From positions 186,001-250,000 of the forward strand of contig BRLC01000002.1 of assembly GCA_024343425.1 (NCBI GenBank): 64,000 nucleotides of DNA, written 5' to 3'. A program made the position numbers and the translations under genes. The notes below the pieces were generated by a model. It saw only the letters and a list, made by a program, of their open reading frames with translations, made no database searches and was not told where the DNA came from. This DNA comes from Rhizobiaceae bacterium MnEN-MB40S (lineage in GTDB: Bacteria; Pseudomonadota; Alphaproteobacteria; Rhizobiales; Rhizobiaceae). Shown piece by piece: positions 34,311-43,283 of the stretch (within the stretch, counting starts at the first letter, position 1; every line of letters starts with the position of its first letter).

Positions 34311-35301
34311 CGGCGCCTCCGTCCCGGCTACTTCGCGCGGTGTGGCCACGAGTCTTTCTGCGAAAGCTCTTCAGGGAAATCCCTGCCAGTCCATTAGGTG
34401 CAAAAGCGACCGTTATGATGAGGATCACGCCGAAGACCAGCAGATCAAATCCGGGAATTCCGCCGGAAAACTCCTTGGTAATCTCACCAGCGCCGAGCAG
34501 AACGACCGCGCCGATGAGAGGACCGAACATGGTTCCGAGACCGCCGACGATGGCGGCGAACAGCGCCTCGATGGAAATCCACGGTCCGTAGGCGACATTC
34601 GCGTCCAGGAAGAGAAAGTTCTGGGTGTAGAGCACGCCCGCCAGCGCGGTCAGAGCCGCAGACAGGGTTATCGCGCCGAGCTTGACGTTCATCACGTTGA
34701 CGCCAAGAGCGCGCGCGGCGTCCTCGTTCTCGCGTATCGCTATGAGATAGGCGCCGAATTTCGACCGGTCGAGCCAACGCGTGATCACCAGCCCGACGCC
34801 GACGCAAATCACCGCAAGCAAGACGAAGAACCGCCGGTCGCGCAGCTGCAGGTTTTCGAAACCATAGTCGATCGGCACGACGATGCCTGCCCCGCCACCG
34901 GTGATCTCTGAGGAATTGGCGATAATGCGCAGCACTTCAGCGAATGCGAGGGTTATCAGGGCAAAATAGCTGCCTTTGAGACCGGAGCGGAATGTGAGAA
35001 GGCCGATGAACGCTCCGACGAGCGAGCCGAGGACGACGCCAGCAACAAGCGCCGCCCAGGCGTTGACGCCGTAACGGGTCTGGAGGATGGCGGCGGCATA
35101 GGCGCCTGTGCCGAAAAAGGCGGCGTGGCCGAAGGACGCAAGCCCGCCATAGCCGCCCAACACGTTCCAGCCCTGGGCGGCCAACGCGACGATCATCATG
35201 AAGATCAGCAGATTGAGGAGACTGCCGGACAGTCCCAGAAACGGGAGAACCGCCAGAACAAGCAGCACCGGCAGGATCGGGAACAGGTCGCGGGCGCTCA
35301 T
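34303..35301 (-). CDS. livM: Branched-chain-type ABC permease, LivM (system 2)
   Basis: The product is 332 residues with about nine membrane segments. Signatures are NVLGGYGGLASFGHAAFFGTGAYA and IVGGLGTMFGPLIGAVVLLG. The start overlaps the livH stop by 4 bp and its end overlaps livG by 8 bp. Partner of LivH in the membrane. Confidence 0.9.
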   Translation of the reverse strand: MSARDLFPILPVLLVLAVLPFLGLSGSLLNLLIFMMIVALAAQGWNVLGGYGGLASFGHAAFFGTGAYAAAILQTRYGVNAWAALVAGVVLGSLVGAFIGLLTFRSGLKGSYFALITLAFAEVLRIIANSSEITGGGAGIVVPIDYGFENLQLRDRRFFVLLAVICVGVGLVITRWLDRSKFGAYLIAIRENEDAARALGVNVMNVKLGAITLSAALTALAGVLYTQNFLFLDANVAYGPWISIEALFAAIVGGLGTMFGPLIGAVVLLGAGEITKEFSGGIPGFDLLVFGVILIITVAFAPNGLAGISLKSFRRKTRGHTARSSRDGGADA

Positions 35302-36170
35302 ATGCGCGCTCCGAACAGACCTGTCGGCTTGAAAAGCAGCACCAATATGAACAGTACGAAAATGCCAAGCTGCCCCAGGCTGTCCCCCAGGAAAAGCGAG
35401 GATGCGGCTTCAACAACTCCGATAAGGAGCCCACCGAGCAGCGCACCGGTGACCGACCCCATGCCGCCGAGGACCACGATGGTGAAAGCGACCAGAACAA
35501 AGGCGCCGCCAGTTTGAGGATTGACGTAGAAAACCGGCATCAACAGGCCGGCCGCCACGGCCAGACAGGCTGATCCGAGGGCGAAGGTCATGGCGTAGAT
35601 GTGATTGACGTCGATGCCGACAAGTCTGGCGCCAAGTTTCTCCTTCGCAACGGCGCGGATCGCCTTTCCGACGTCTGTCCGGTTGAGGATGAGCCAGACG
35701 ATGACGGCCGTCGCCATGGTCGCCACGAACCCGACCGCGCGCGGCCAGGACAGAAGCAGCGGTCCGATTTCGATGACCCTGAAACCGTAATCCGTTGCGA
35801 TCGTCCGGGTGTCGGACTTGAAGACGACCAGCAATCCATTCTCGATGACGATCGATATGCCAAGCGTGACCAGCAGGATGGAATTGTCGCGGCCATGACC
35901 GGCCGGGCCGATGATAAAGCGCTGCACGCCGTATCCGAGCCCGAACATGATCGGCGTGAGCATGAGGATCGACAGATAAGGGTCCAGGCCCGCATGTTCC
36001 CACAAAAGCCAGATACCGAACATGGACAGCGTCAAAAACGCGCCATGGGCGAAATTGACGATATGAAGAACCCCGTAGATCAGCGTGAGGCCGACGGCCA
36101 CCAGCGCATAGACCGCGCCGAGCATGAGCCCGTTGATCAGCGCCTCCGCTATTATGGGGATGGGGTACAT
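35298..36170 (-). CDS. livH: Branched-chain-type ABC permease, LivH (system 2)
   Basis: The product is 290 residues from the ATG at 36170. It carries ALVAVGLTLIYGVLHIVNFAHGAFLTLSMF and VVLGGMGSVTGALLGGLLIGVVEA, typical of LivH. The ribosome-binding site is weak (GACGAG). It lies about 98 bp downstream of the binding-protein gene, with a hairpin in between. Confidence 0.88.
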   Translation of the reverse strand: MYPIPIIAEALINGLMLGAVYALVAVGLTLIYGVLHIVNFAHGAFLTLSMFGIWLLWEHAGLDPYLSILMLTPIMFGLGYGVQRFIIGPAGHGRDNSILLVTLGISIVIENGLLVVFKSDTRTIATDYGFRVIEIGPLLLSWPRAVGFVATMATAVIVWLILNRTDVGKAIRAVAKEKLGARLVGIDVNHIYAMTFALGSACLAVAAGLLMPVFYVNPQTGGAFVLVAFTIVVLGGMGSVTGALLGGLLIGVVEAASSLFLGDSLGQLGIFVLFILVLLFKPTGLFGARI

Positions 36171-36230
36171 TATACTCGTCCGCTGGGCCAGACACCGCAA
36201 TGCGCGTCAAGCCTTGTCGATGAAGTGGCG

Positions 36231-36254
36231 TCCCGGCGACGGATGCCGCCGGGA
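36231..36254 (-). terminator. Intra-operon hairpin between the binding-protein gene and livH (system 2)
   Basis: TCCCGGC (36231-36237) and GCCGGGA (36248-36254) form a perfect 7-bp stem with a 10-nt loop, 13 bp after the binding-protein stop. Its position mirrors the hairpin of Liv system 1. Confidence 0.5.
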
Positions 36255-36267
36255 GCCGTCAATACGA

Positions 36268-37491
36268 TCAGTTGACCGGGAAGACCGGTTCCGCCTGCGC
36301 GTAGTCTTCAGGATAGATGACCTTGATGTCGCCGTTCTGCACCTGGGTGTTCAACGGCAATGCATTCTGGTTCTGCCCGGTCTCGTCAAACTTGACGATG
36401 CCATATGGCATCACGGTCGGATCGAAATCCTGCGTCTTCAGAGTTTCGGTCAAGGCGGCTCTGTCGGAGGAGCCGGCCTTCTCCAGCGCCTGGGCGACGA
36501 CATGGATCAGCGCATAGTTGGTGGGCGTGTTGTAGGCGTAGAATGTGCCTTCATCCTTGACCGCCTGCATCAGCTTTGCAGTCGCCGGATGGTCTGGCAT
36601 GCCCCAGTGATTGCAGTCCATCACGCCTTCGGCTGCTTCCGGATACTCGTTGACGAAGCGATAGGAAGACGCCGCGCCGCCGAAGATCGCGTAAATTCCC
36701 TTCGGCTTGACCCGCTGCTGCTGGAGCGTCCGCGCAAACAGAACGAACTCATTGTAGTAGTGAGACGGAATGATCAGGTCAGGATTGAGCGAGCGCAGGC
36801 GCAGCACGACGTTAGACATGTCGCGCGCAGGCGTCGGATGGCTGATCACCTCGACGATCTCGAAGCCCATGTCGGGAAGCTTTTCCTGCATCAGGCCGGC
36901 AAGGCCCGAACCGAACAGGCCGTCTTCGTGAACGAGAGCGACGGTCTTCGCCTTGTCTTCCGCGGCGTCGTTCAGGCGCTGCAGATTGGCAAGGGCGATG
37001 GTTGTCGCGATACTGAAGCTCGGTCCGAAACGAAACGTGTTGGACAGCCCGCGTCCGGTGATCGCATCCGACACGGCCGTATCGACGATGAACGGCAGGT
37101 CGTAGCGCGCCGCAGCCTGGGTCGCTGTGGTCGAAATACCCGAGGCGAAGCCGCCTGTGATGATGCTCACGCCTTCGTCATTCAGGGTTTCCGTCGCCTG
37201 GGCGCCCGCCTCGGCGTTGGACTGGCTGTCGCCGATGATCAGTTCTATCGGCGCGCCGCCCAGGGACTTGATGCCGCCAGCGGCGTTCACCTCTTCAACA
37301 GCGACCTTGGCGCCGATTGAAGCGAGCTGGCCGTCTCCAGCAAGAAATCCGCTCATCGGCTGCAGGAGACCGATCTTGACGGCCGCCGGCTGTGCGCGAA
37401 GCACGGTCGGAGCCGCGAGCGCGCCCACTCCAAGCGCAGCGGCTCCCTTCAGAACCGTGCGGCGTGAAAGCGTATTTTTTACACTAGTCAT
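36268..37491 (-). CDS. Twin-arginine periplasmic binding protein of Liv system 2
   Basis: The product is 407 residues from the ATG at 37491. The N-terminus holds a twin-arginine signal (LSRRTVLKGAAALGVGALAAP), then a type I periplasmic binding fold (VKIGLLQPMSGFLAGDGQLASIGAKVAVEEVNAAGG). A Tat signal on a Liv-type binding protein indicates export in folded form, as seen in other rhizobial amide and urea binding proteins. The start overlaps the gntR2 stop by 8 bp, an unusual direct coupling of regulator and binding protein. Confidence 0.9.
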   Translation of the reverse strand: MTSVKNTLSRRTVLKGAAALGVGALAAPTVLRAQPAAVKIGLLQPMSGFLAGDGQLASIGAKVAVEEVNAAGGIKSLGGAPIELIIGDSQSNAEAGAQATETLNDEGVSIITGGFASGISTTATQAAARYDLPFIVDTAVSDAITGRGLSNTFRFGPSFSIATTIALANLQRLNDAAEDKAKTVALVHEDGLFGSGLAGLMQEKLPDMGFEIVEVISHPTPARDMSNVVLRLRSLNPDLIIPSHYYNEFVLFARTLQQQRVKPKGIYAIFGGAASSYRFVNEYPEAAEGVMDCNHWGMPDHPATAKLMQAVKDEGTFYAYNTPTNYALIHVVAQALEKAGSSDRAALTETLKTQDFDPTVMPYGIVKFDETGQNQNALPLNTQVQNGDIKVIYPEDYAQAEPVFPVN

Positions 37492-38311
37492 TGTTCCACC
37501 TCTTCCTGTTGGTGTGCGCATGTCGCGCATTCTGGTTTTCCTTTTTCCGATCCGCCGGGCTCCAATAGCGTGCTCCATTGCCGCCCGAACGAACCAGATC
37601 CATCCGGAAGCCGTACCGGTCCGGCCGGTAGCGCGCTTCGAGATACTCCATGCCCCTGCCCTGGCTGTCGAGAACCGTTCTCGTCAGCGAGACAAGCGCC
37701 GAACCAACCTTGACGTCGAGGGCTTCCGCCACATCCGGCGAGGCAAGCATTGCGCTGATTTCCTGCGATGCGGCGCTTGCCTTCAGGCCCGAACGCTCGA
37801 TCAGCTCCAGCAAGGGATCCCGGGAGAGATCCTCTCGAGAGTAAAGGCGGCCGATCCTTTCGGGCACCTGCGCAGTGAGATAGGAGAACGGCTCATCGTC
37901 GACGAGGCGGACCCTCACCGATCGTTGCACGCGCTCGTCCGCCTCCAGCTTGAGGGCTTCGCGAACATGGCTTTCGGGAACGACATATTCGAACGACAGC
38001 ATTCTGACAGCGGTGCTGCGCCCCATTTCCTTCAGATGGGTGAAAACGTTGGAAACGTCGGCGATCGCGGACTGCATCTTGCGATGCGACTGCCTGACAT
38101 AGGTTCCAGACCCGGCGCGCTTTTCCACGAGACCGTCGGCGACCAGTCCGTCGATCGCCCTCCTGACGGTCACCCGCGACACCGAATGCTCTTCCGCCAA
38201 AGCCTGCTCACCGGGCAGTTTCCCACTCTGGCCGAACAGACCTTCAGTGATTCTGTCCCGAAGCAGAAGATAGACCCGATGGGTTTTGGCGGGTTGGGTT
38301 ACCTGTGACAA
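37484..38311 (-). CDS. GntR-family regulator, HutC/UTRA type (GntR2)
   Basis: The frame is open far upstream, but the protein probably starts at a TTG at 38311 (275 residues), just before THRVYLLLRDRITEGLFG; there is no good ATG, so the start is uncertain. The winged helix includes PGEQALAEEHSVSRVTVRRAIDGLVADGL. The UTRA domain ends LVSLTRTVLDSQGRGMEYLEARYRPDRY. It is a paralogue of GntR1 and GntR3 and heads the operon running down to 27543. The perfect palindrome at 38348-38365 lies directly upstream and is shared with the divergent old-yellow-enzyme operon. Confidence 0.85.
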   Translation of the reverse strand: MSQVTQPAKTHRVYLLLRDRITEGLFGQSGKLPGEQALAEEHSVSRVTVRRAIDGLVADGLVEKRAGSGTYVRQSHRKMQSAIADVSNVFTHLKEMGRSTAVRMLSFEYVVPESHVREALKLEADERVQRSVRVRLVDDEPFSYLTAQVPERIGRLYSREDLSRDPLLELIERSGLKASAASQEISAMLASPDVAEALDVKVGSALVSLTRTVLDSQGRGMEYLEARYRPDRYGFRMDLVRSGGNGARYWSPADRKKENQNARHAHTNRKRWNND

Positions 38312-38347
38312 AAACGGCTGATCCGGTATTAAAAATGTTGCAATAGT

Positions 38348-38365
38348 TGTATTAATTATAATACA
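38348..38365. promoter_or_regulatory. Probable GntR2 operator (perfect palindrome)
   Basis: TGTATTA-ATTA-TAATACA: perfect 7-bp arms around a palindromic 4-bp centre region, 37 bp from the gntR2 start and 87 bp from the divergent reductase start. It differs from the TATTGTTAT-type sites, so GntR2 may have its own specificity. Confidence 0.6.
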
Positions 38366-38451
38366 GATTGTCAACGAGAACGCCACGCCGGATTCTGTGA
38401 ATTTCCAGACATTTTTCGTGGCGATGACTGGCGGCGCAGCAGCAGGGAGCC

Positions 38452-40446
38452 ATGACAGAAACCGACTTTCCGCATGTGATGAGCCCTCTGAACGTCGGAC
38501 CGCTGACCTTCCGGAACCGCATTTTCGTTCCAGCCCACACCACCAATTACGGCGAGAACCACCTGCCGAGCGAGCGCCATCTCGCCTATCACCGTGAACG
38601 CGCAAGGGGCGGCGTCGGCGCAATCATCTTCGAATCCATACGCATTCACCTGAACTCACTGGGCAGGCCGCAAGCCGTACAGGGTTTCGATCCGTCCTGT
38701 ATCGAACTGTTTCGCAGCATCACGGATGCGGTCAAGGCCGAAGGCGCATGCATTCTCGGCCAGGTTATCCACCTGGGCAGACAGGTCGAGGGCGATTTCG
38801 AGCGCACCGTGTCCTGGGGCGCATCGCCGATTCCGTGGACTGGCACCGCGCTTCCGCCCCGTCCGATGGACGAATACGACATGGAAGCGGTGATCGACGG
38901 CCATGTGCGCTCCGCCAAAAATCTGGTCGAAGCCGGTTTCGACGGCATTGAACTGCAGATGGCGCACGGGCATCTCCTGCAGCAATTCATCTCGCCGCTC
39001 TCCAACAAGCGCGACGATCGCTATGGCGGCTCGCTTGAAAACCGCCTCAGGTTTCCGATCGCCGTTCTGCTGGCGGTGCGCGAGGCGATAGGACCTGATC
39101 TATGTCTCGGCATAAGGCTTTCCGGCAGCGAGTATATCGACGGCGGTCTGGAGCCGGCGGAGGCGGAACAGGCGGCCCTTGCTCTTGCGAAGGCGTCGCG
39201 CGTCGACTTCTTCAATGTCAGCCACGCCGCCTATCACGGCAGCTATTCGCTGGCGACGCAGATGGCCGATATGGGTATGGATCCTGAGCCGTTTCGCGAT
39301 TTGCCTGCCGGAATACGCTCGACGCTCAGAGAGGCGGGACACGAGATTCCGGTCTTCGCCGTATGCCGTTTCACAGGCCTCGCCGAGGCCGAATCCGTGA
39401 TCGCCTCGGGGACCGCCGACGCTGTCGGCATGGCGAGAGCCCATCTCGCCGAGCCGGCGATCGTCCGCAAAACCATCGAAGGGCGCGTCGACGAGATACG
39501 GCCCTGCATCGCCTGTAACCAGGGATGCGCCGGCATGCTCGAACGCAACCTTCCGATACGGTGCCTCGTCAATCCGCGCGCCGGACTGGAAGCCGAATGG
39601 GACGAACCCGAAATCAGCCCAGGCGGGCGAAAGCGCGTCCTGGTGGTCGGCGCTGGCGCAGCCGGGTGCGAAGCAGCCGCAACCCTGGCCTCTTTCGGTC
39701 ACGAGGCGACGATCTGGGAAGCTTCGGAAGGACTGGGCGGCCAGTTGGCGGAGGCGCCGCGCCTTGCCCGGCGGAACAATTTCAGCAAATTCCTCGACTA
39801 TCAGGCCAGGAGCCTGGAACGCTACGGAATAACACCGGAATTCGGCGTGCGCGCCAATGCCGACATAATCGTCGAATTGGCGTCTAAAGAAGCCATAGAC
39901 CATATTCTGCTTGCGACCGGCGCCGTCGAGACCCGTCCGGACTTGCCCGGCGACGGACCGATCGCCACCCAGATGGAAGCGCTGGATGCGCCCGACCGAC
40001 TGGGAAACAACATTGCCTTCTGGGATCAGACCGGCGAATGGACGGCGCTTTCGCTGATCGAACATCTGGCGTCGCAGGGCCGCAAGGTTACGGTTTTCAC
40101 AGGCCCCGCCTCGATCGCCTGGAGAACCACCATCTATTCCACATTGGCGAATTTCCGTCGCCTGCGCGAACTCGGCGTGCGCCTGCGCCCCTTGAGCAGA
40201 CCGGTTCACTGGGACGGGAAAAACCTGTCCGTTGAAGATCTGTCCTGCGGCGAGGTCACTGTGACGCCGTTCAGCGGACTCGTTGGCGCGACCCATCGCA
40301 ACGCCGACCAGAGCCTCTATCTGGAACTGCGCAAACGCGGCCTGCCGGTTACGCAAATCGGGGACAACAACGCGCCGAGAACGGCTCTTGAAGCCGTCTA
40401 TCACGGACATCGCGCAGCCCGTGAAATTGCCGGAGCCGCCGCATGA
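38452..40446 (+). CDS. Old-yellow-enzyme-type reductase with FeS and FAD domains (2,4-dienoyl-CoA reductase/TMADH type)
   Basis: The product is 664 residues. Domain 1 is an FMN TIM barrel (MSPLNVGPLTFRNRIFVPAHTTNY; HGHLLQQFISPLSNKRDDRYGG). Next comes a 4Fe-4S site CIACNQGCAGM...RC with CX2CX3CX11C spacing, as in dienoyl-CoA reductase and trimethylamine dehydrogenase. Domain 2 has a Rossmann motif VLVVGAGAAGCEAA and a NAD(P)/FAD fold. These enzymes reduce activated C=C bonds or oxidise N-methyl amines. It heads a five-gene operon with an SDR, an Ohr-like protein and LeuCD, divergent from gntR2. Substrate unknown. Confidence 0.88.
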   Translation: MTETDFPHVMSPLNVGPLTFRNRIFVPAHTTNYGENHLPSERHLAYHRERARGGVGAIIFESIRIHLNSLGRPQAVQGFDPSCIELFRSITDAVKAEGACILGQVIHLGRQVEGDFERTVSWGASPIPWTGTALPPRPMDEYDMEAVIDGHVRSAKNLVEAGFDGIELQMAHGHLLQQFISPLSNKRDDRYGGSLENRLRFPIAVLLAVREAIGPDLCLGIRLSGSEYIDGGLEPAEAEQAALALAKASRVDFFNVSHAAYHGSYSLATQMADMGMDPEPFRDLPAGIRSTLREAGHEIPVFAVCRFTGLAEAESVIASGTADAVGMARAHLAEPAIVRKTIEGRVDEIRPCIACNQGCAGMLERNLPIRCLVNPRAGLEAEWDEPEISPGGRKRVLVVGAGAAGCEAAATLASFGHEATIWEASEGLGGQLAEAPRLARRNNFSKFLDYQARSLERYGITPEFGVRANADIIVELASKEAIDHILLATGAVETRPDLPGDGPIATQMEALDAPDRLGNNIAFWDQTGEWTALSLIEHLASQGRKVTVFTGPASIAWRTTIYSTLANFRRLRELGVRLRPLSRPVHWDGKNLSVEDLSCGEVTVTPFSGLVGATHRNADQSLYLELRKRGLPVTQIGDNNAPRTALEAVYHGHRAAREIAGAAA

Positions 40447-41444
40447 AAATGCTCGTCACCGGTGCCGGGGGTTTCCTGGGGCTCAATCTTCTCGAACGGC
40501 TTCTTTCGAGCGGCCACAACGTGTGCGCCATCAACGATCGCCCGCTGGAACCAGTCGCTCTCAACGCATTCGCGGCCCTGCCCGGTTCTCTGAAGATCGT
40601 CGCTGCGGATGTGCGCGACCGCTCTGCCGTCCGCAAGGCGCTGACCGCTTTCCGGCCCGAAGCCGTGCTTCACGCCGCCGCCATTACGCTAGGACCACAG
40701 GCCAGGTTGGCGTCGGCCGAGCGGACGCTTTCGGTCAACACGCTTTCAACGCAGATCCTGCTCGAAGAGGCCGCTCAGGCAGGCGTCCGCCGCTTCGTCT
40801 ACCCCTCCTCCTCCGCGGTGTACGGCCCAGCGCCCTTTGCGGGCCCGGTTACGGAAGCAACGGAGACGGCCCCCGCCGGGCTCTATGGCTATACGAAGCT
40901 CGCCAGCGAATTGCTGGTTGCGGAAGCCGGACGAAGCCGTGGACTTGAAACGGCGTGCGCGCGCATCACCGCGCTGTTTGGACCGTGGGAACACGATACG
41001 GGCGTGCGCGAAACGCTTTCGCCGCCCTGGCAGGTCGCCATGCGGATCAAGCGGAACGAGGCTATCCAGCTTCCGGACGGCGGCGCGCGAGACTGGACGT
41101 CAGGTCGCGACATCGCAAAGTGCCTGGAAATCCTGCTCCTGGCGGAATCCCTGCCCCACAGGATCTACAATCTGAGCCTCGGCGCGGTCTGGACGCCGCA
41201 TCTGCTGTGCGCGGCCATGGGCGTGGATCCCGACCGATCAGAGCGCGAAGACCCGTCGGAGGTCGCCTATAATGACGATCTTTCGAAATCACGACATCCT
41301 GTAAGCGGCGCGCGCTTTGCGGAGGATTTCGGCTTTCAGTTCATGACGCCCGAAGAGGCCTGCGCGGATTACGCGGCCTGGCTCGACACCAGCGCCGGCC
41401 AGGGAATGGTCCGGCGAACGACACCTAATGGAGTTCCAAAATGA
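40443..41444 (+). CDS. NAD-dependent epimerase/dehydratase (extended SDR)
   Basis: The product is 333 residues, with its ATG overlapping the reductase stop. It has MLVTGAGGFLGLNLLERLL (GxxGxxG cofactor site), a FVYPSSSAVYG serine strand, and YGYTKLASE (Tyr-x3-Lys catalytic pair), the extended SDR pattern. Such enzymes act on nucleotide sugars, sugar acids or hydroxyacyl groups. A role in an oxidoreductive step of the pathway is more likely here than in envelope sugars, given the operon. It ends overlapping the Ohr-like gene. Confidence 0.87.
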   Translation: MKMLVTGAGGFLGLNLLERLLSSGHNVCAINDRPLEPVALNAFAALPGSLKIVAADVRDRSAVRKALTAFRPEAVLHAAAITLGPQARLASAERTLSVNTLSTQILLEEAAQAGVRRFVYPSSSAVYGPAPFAGPVTEATETAPAGLYGYTKLASELLVAEAGRSRGLETACARITALFGPWEHDTGVRETLSPPWQVAMRIKRNEAIQLPDGGARDWTSGRDIAKCLEILLLAESLPHRIYNLSLGAVWTPHLLCAAMGVDPDRSEREDPSEVAYNDDLSKSRHPVSGARFAEDFGFQFMTPEEACADYAAWLDTSAGQGMVRRTTPNGVPK

Positions 41445-41863
41445 AGATATTATATACAGCAGAAGGCAAGGCCGTCGGCGGACGGACAGGCGCCGCCTCT
41501 ACGCCTGACGGCGCGCTGGACCTGACGCTTGTGAAACCTAAAGAGATGGGCGGTCCGGGCGAAGGCGGAACCAATCCGGAGCAATTGTTCGCCTGCGGCT
41601 ATGCAGCCTGTTTCGTCTCAACGCTTGGCGTCATCGCGCAGATGGAGAAAACCGCCATCGGGACGCCGGAGGCCGTCGCCAAGGTTTCGATCGGTCCGAA
41701 CGAGGACAAACCGGGATATGGTCTGGCCGTCGAAATGACGGTGACCATTCCGGACGTCGACCGGGCCGCCGCCGAAAAGTTGCTGGAAAAGGCGCACGCC
41801 ATGTGTCCCTATTCGAACGCAACACGTGGAAATATTCCGGTCAAGATTACACTGGCCGACTGA
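41441..41863 (+). CDS. OsmC/Ohr family peroxide reductase
   Basis: The product is 140 residues with the Ohr layout: GGRTGAASTPDGALDL, TNPEQLFACGYAACF and MCPYSNATRGNIPV, i.e. the two redox cysteines that reduce organic hydroperoxides with lipoylated or dithiol partners. An extra Cys lies in FACGYAACF. Its place inside a catabolic operon is unusual for ohr, which normally has its own OhrR; it may protect against a reactive intermediate or a flavin by-product (inference). Confidence 0.88.
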   Translation: MKILYTAEGKAVGGRTGAASTPDGALDLTLVKPKEMGGPGEGGTNPEQLFACGYAACFVSTLGVIAQMEKTAIGTPEAVAKVSIGPNEDKPGYGLAVEMTVTIPDVDRAAAEKLLEKAHAMCPYSNATRGNIPVKITLAD

Positions 41864-41876
41864 AAATCGAGGTTGA

Positions 41877-43283
41877 ATGCCGCTTACACTGTTTGACAAG
41901 GTCTGGAACGAACACGTCGTCGTCACGCGCGAGGACGGCGAGGATCTTTTGTGGATCGACCGGCATTTCGTTCACGAGGGATCGCATCACGCCTTCGCCA
42001 AGCTCAAGGCGCGAGAGGCGAAAGCCGCAAGGCCGGACCTCACATTCGGCGTGGCCGATCATTACGTGCCGGTGCGCACCCGCAGACGCGAAGACTTCGC
42101 GGATGATATCCGCACGATGCTGGGCCGGCTCGAAAACAACTGCGCCGAACAGAATATCGAACTGTTCGGACTGGATGATCCGCGCCAGGGCATCGTCCAC
42201 GTCGTGGGGCCGGAACAGGGCCTTACCCTTCCCGGCCTGACGCTCGTCTGCGGCGACAGCCATACCTCAACGCACGGCGCTTTCGGCGCGATCGCGTTCG
42301 GCATCGGCGCTTCCGAGGCGGCGCATGTCCTGATGACCCAGACGCTGTGGCAGATGAAGCCGAAACAGATGCGCGTAACTGTGGACGGCGCGTTGCCCGA
42401 AGGTGTTTCGGCCAAGGACGTTGCGCTGAACATCATCGCCAAGGTGGGCGCTGACGGCGCGCGCGGTCACGCGCTCGAATACGCCGGCTCCGCGATCCGG
42501 GCGCTGTCCATGGAGGGCCGACTCACGCTCTGCAATCTCTCGATCGAGAGCGGCGCGCGCTGCGGCATGGTGGCGCCTGACGAAACGACCTTCGAATGGA
42601 TCCGGTCTCGGCCGCTCGCGCCGGTGGGCGCAGTACTCGAACAGGCCATTGAACATTGGCGAACGCTTCAATCAGATCCGGACGCCGCGTTCGACAGCGA
42701 AGTCTCGCTCGATGCTTCCAGCCTCGTTCCGACCGTCACCTGGGGCACGAGCCCGGAGGACGCCCTGCCGGTGACGGCCAGCCTGCCTGATCCCGCCAAA
42801 ACGAGTGACCAGGCGAAAGCCCAGCATCAGCGCGAGGCGCTGGACTATATGGGACTGCGCCCCGGACAGCGGATAGAAGACATCGCCGTCGACCGTGTCT
42901 TTATCGGTTCGTGCACCAATTCCAGGATCGAGGATTTACGCGCGGCGGCAAAGGTTCTGGTCGGTCGCAAGGCTGTGGTGCCGGGCCTGGTCTCGCCAGG
43001 GTCAAGTCTGATCAAGGCTCGTGCCGAACAGGAAGGTCTCGATCGCATTTTTGTCGACGCCGGGCTCGAATGGGTCGAGGCCGGCTGTTCGATGTGCGTC
43101 GGCATGAATGGCGATCTGGTGGGCCCAAGCGAGCGCTGCGCATCGACGACCAACCGCAATTTCCGCGGTCGGCAAGGTCCGGGCGCGCGCACGCATCTCA
43201 TGTCGCCCGCCATGGCGGCCGCCGCCGCGGTCACCGGACGTCTGACAGATCTGCGCAAACTCGAAACCGGGGCGGCCGCATGA
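41877..43283 (+). CDS. LeuC-type aconitase-family hydro-lyase, large subunit
   Basis: The product is 468 residues behind GAGG. Aconitase-family features: LTLVCGDSHTSTHGAFGAIAFGIG, GSCTNSRIEDL and AGCSMCVGMN, which together supply the three Cys ligands of the 4Fe-4S cluster. Length fits bacterial LeuC. A catabolic operon without leuA or leuB suggests a citraconate, dimethylmaleate or homoaconitate-like hydratase rather than leucine synthesis. It overlaps its small subunit by 4 bp. Confidence 0.88.
   Translation: MPLTLFDKVWNEHVVVTREDGEDLLWIDRHFVHEGSHHAFAKLKAREAKAARPDLTFGVADHYVPVRTRRREDFADDIRTMLGRLENNCAEQNIELFGLDDPRQGIVHVVGPEQGLTLPGLTLVCGDSHTSTHGAFGAIAFGIGASEAAHVLMTQTLWQMKPKQMRVTVDGALPEGVSAKDVALNIIAKVGADGARGHALEYAGSAIRALSMEGRLTLCNLSIESGARCGMVAPDETTFEWIRSRPLAPVGAVLEQAIEHWRTLQSDPDAAFDSEVSLDASSLVPTVTWGTSPEDALPVTASLPDPAKTSDQAKAQHQREALDYMGLRPGQRIEDIAVDRVFIGSCTNSRIEDLRAAAKVLVGRKAVVPGLVSPGSSLIKARAEQEGLDRIFVDAGLEWVEAGCSMCVGMNGDLVGPSERCASTTNRNFRGRQGPGARTHLMSPAMAAAAAVTGRLTDLRKLETGAAA

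Noticed and set aside
42911-43279. Long upstream extension of the LeuD-type gene
   Set aside because: It is out-of-frame read-through of the large-subunit gene; the family N-terminus starts at the overlapping ATG at 43280.
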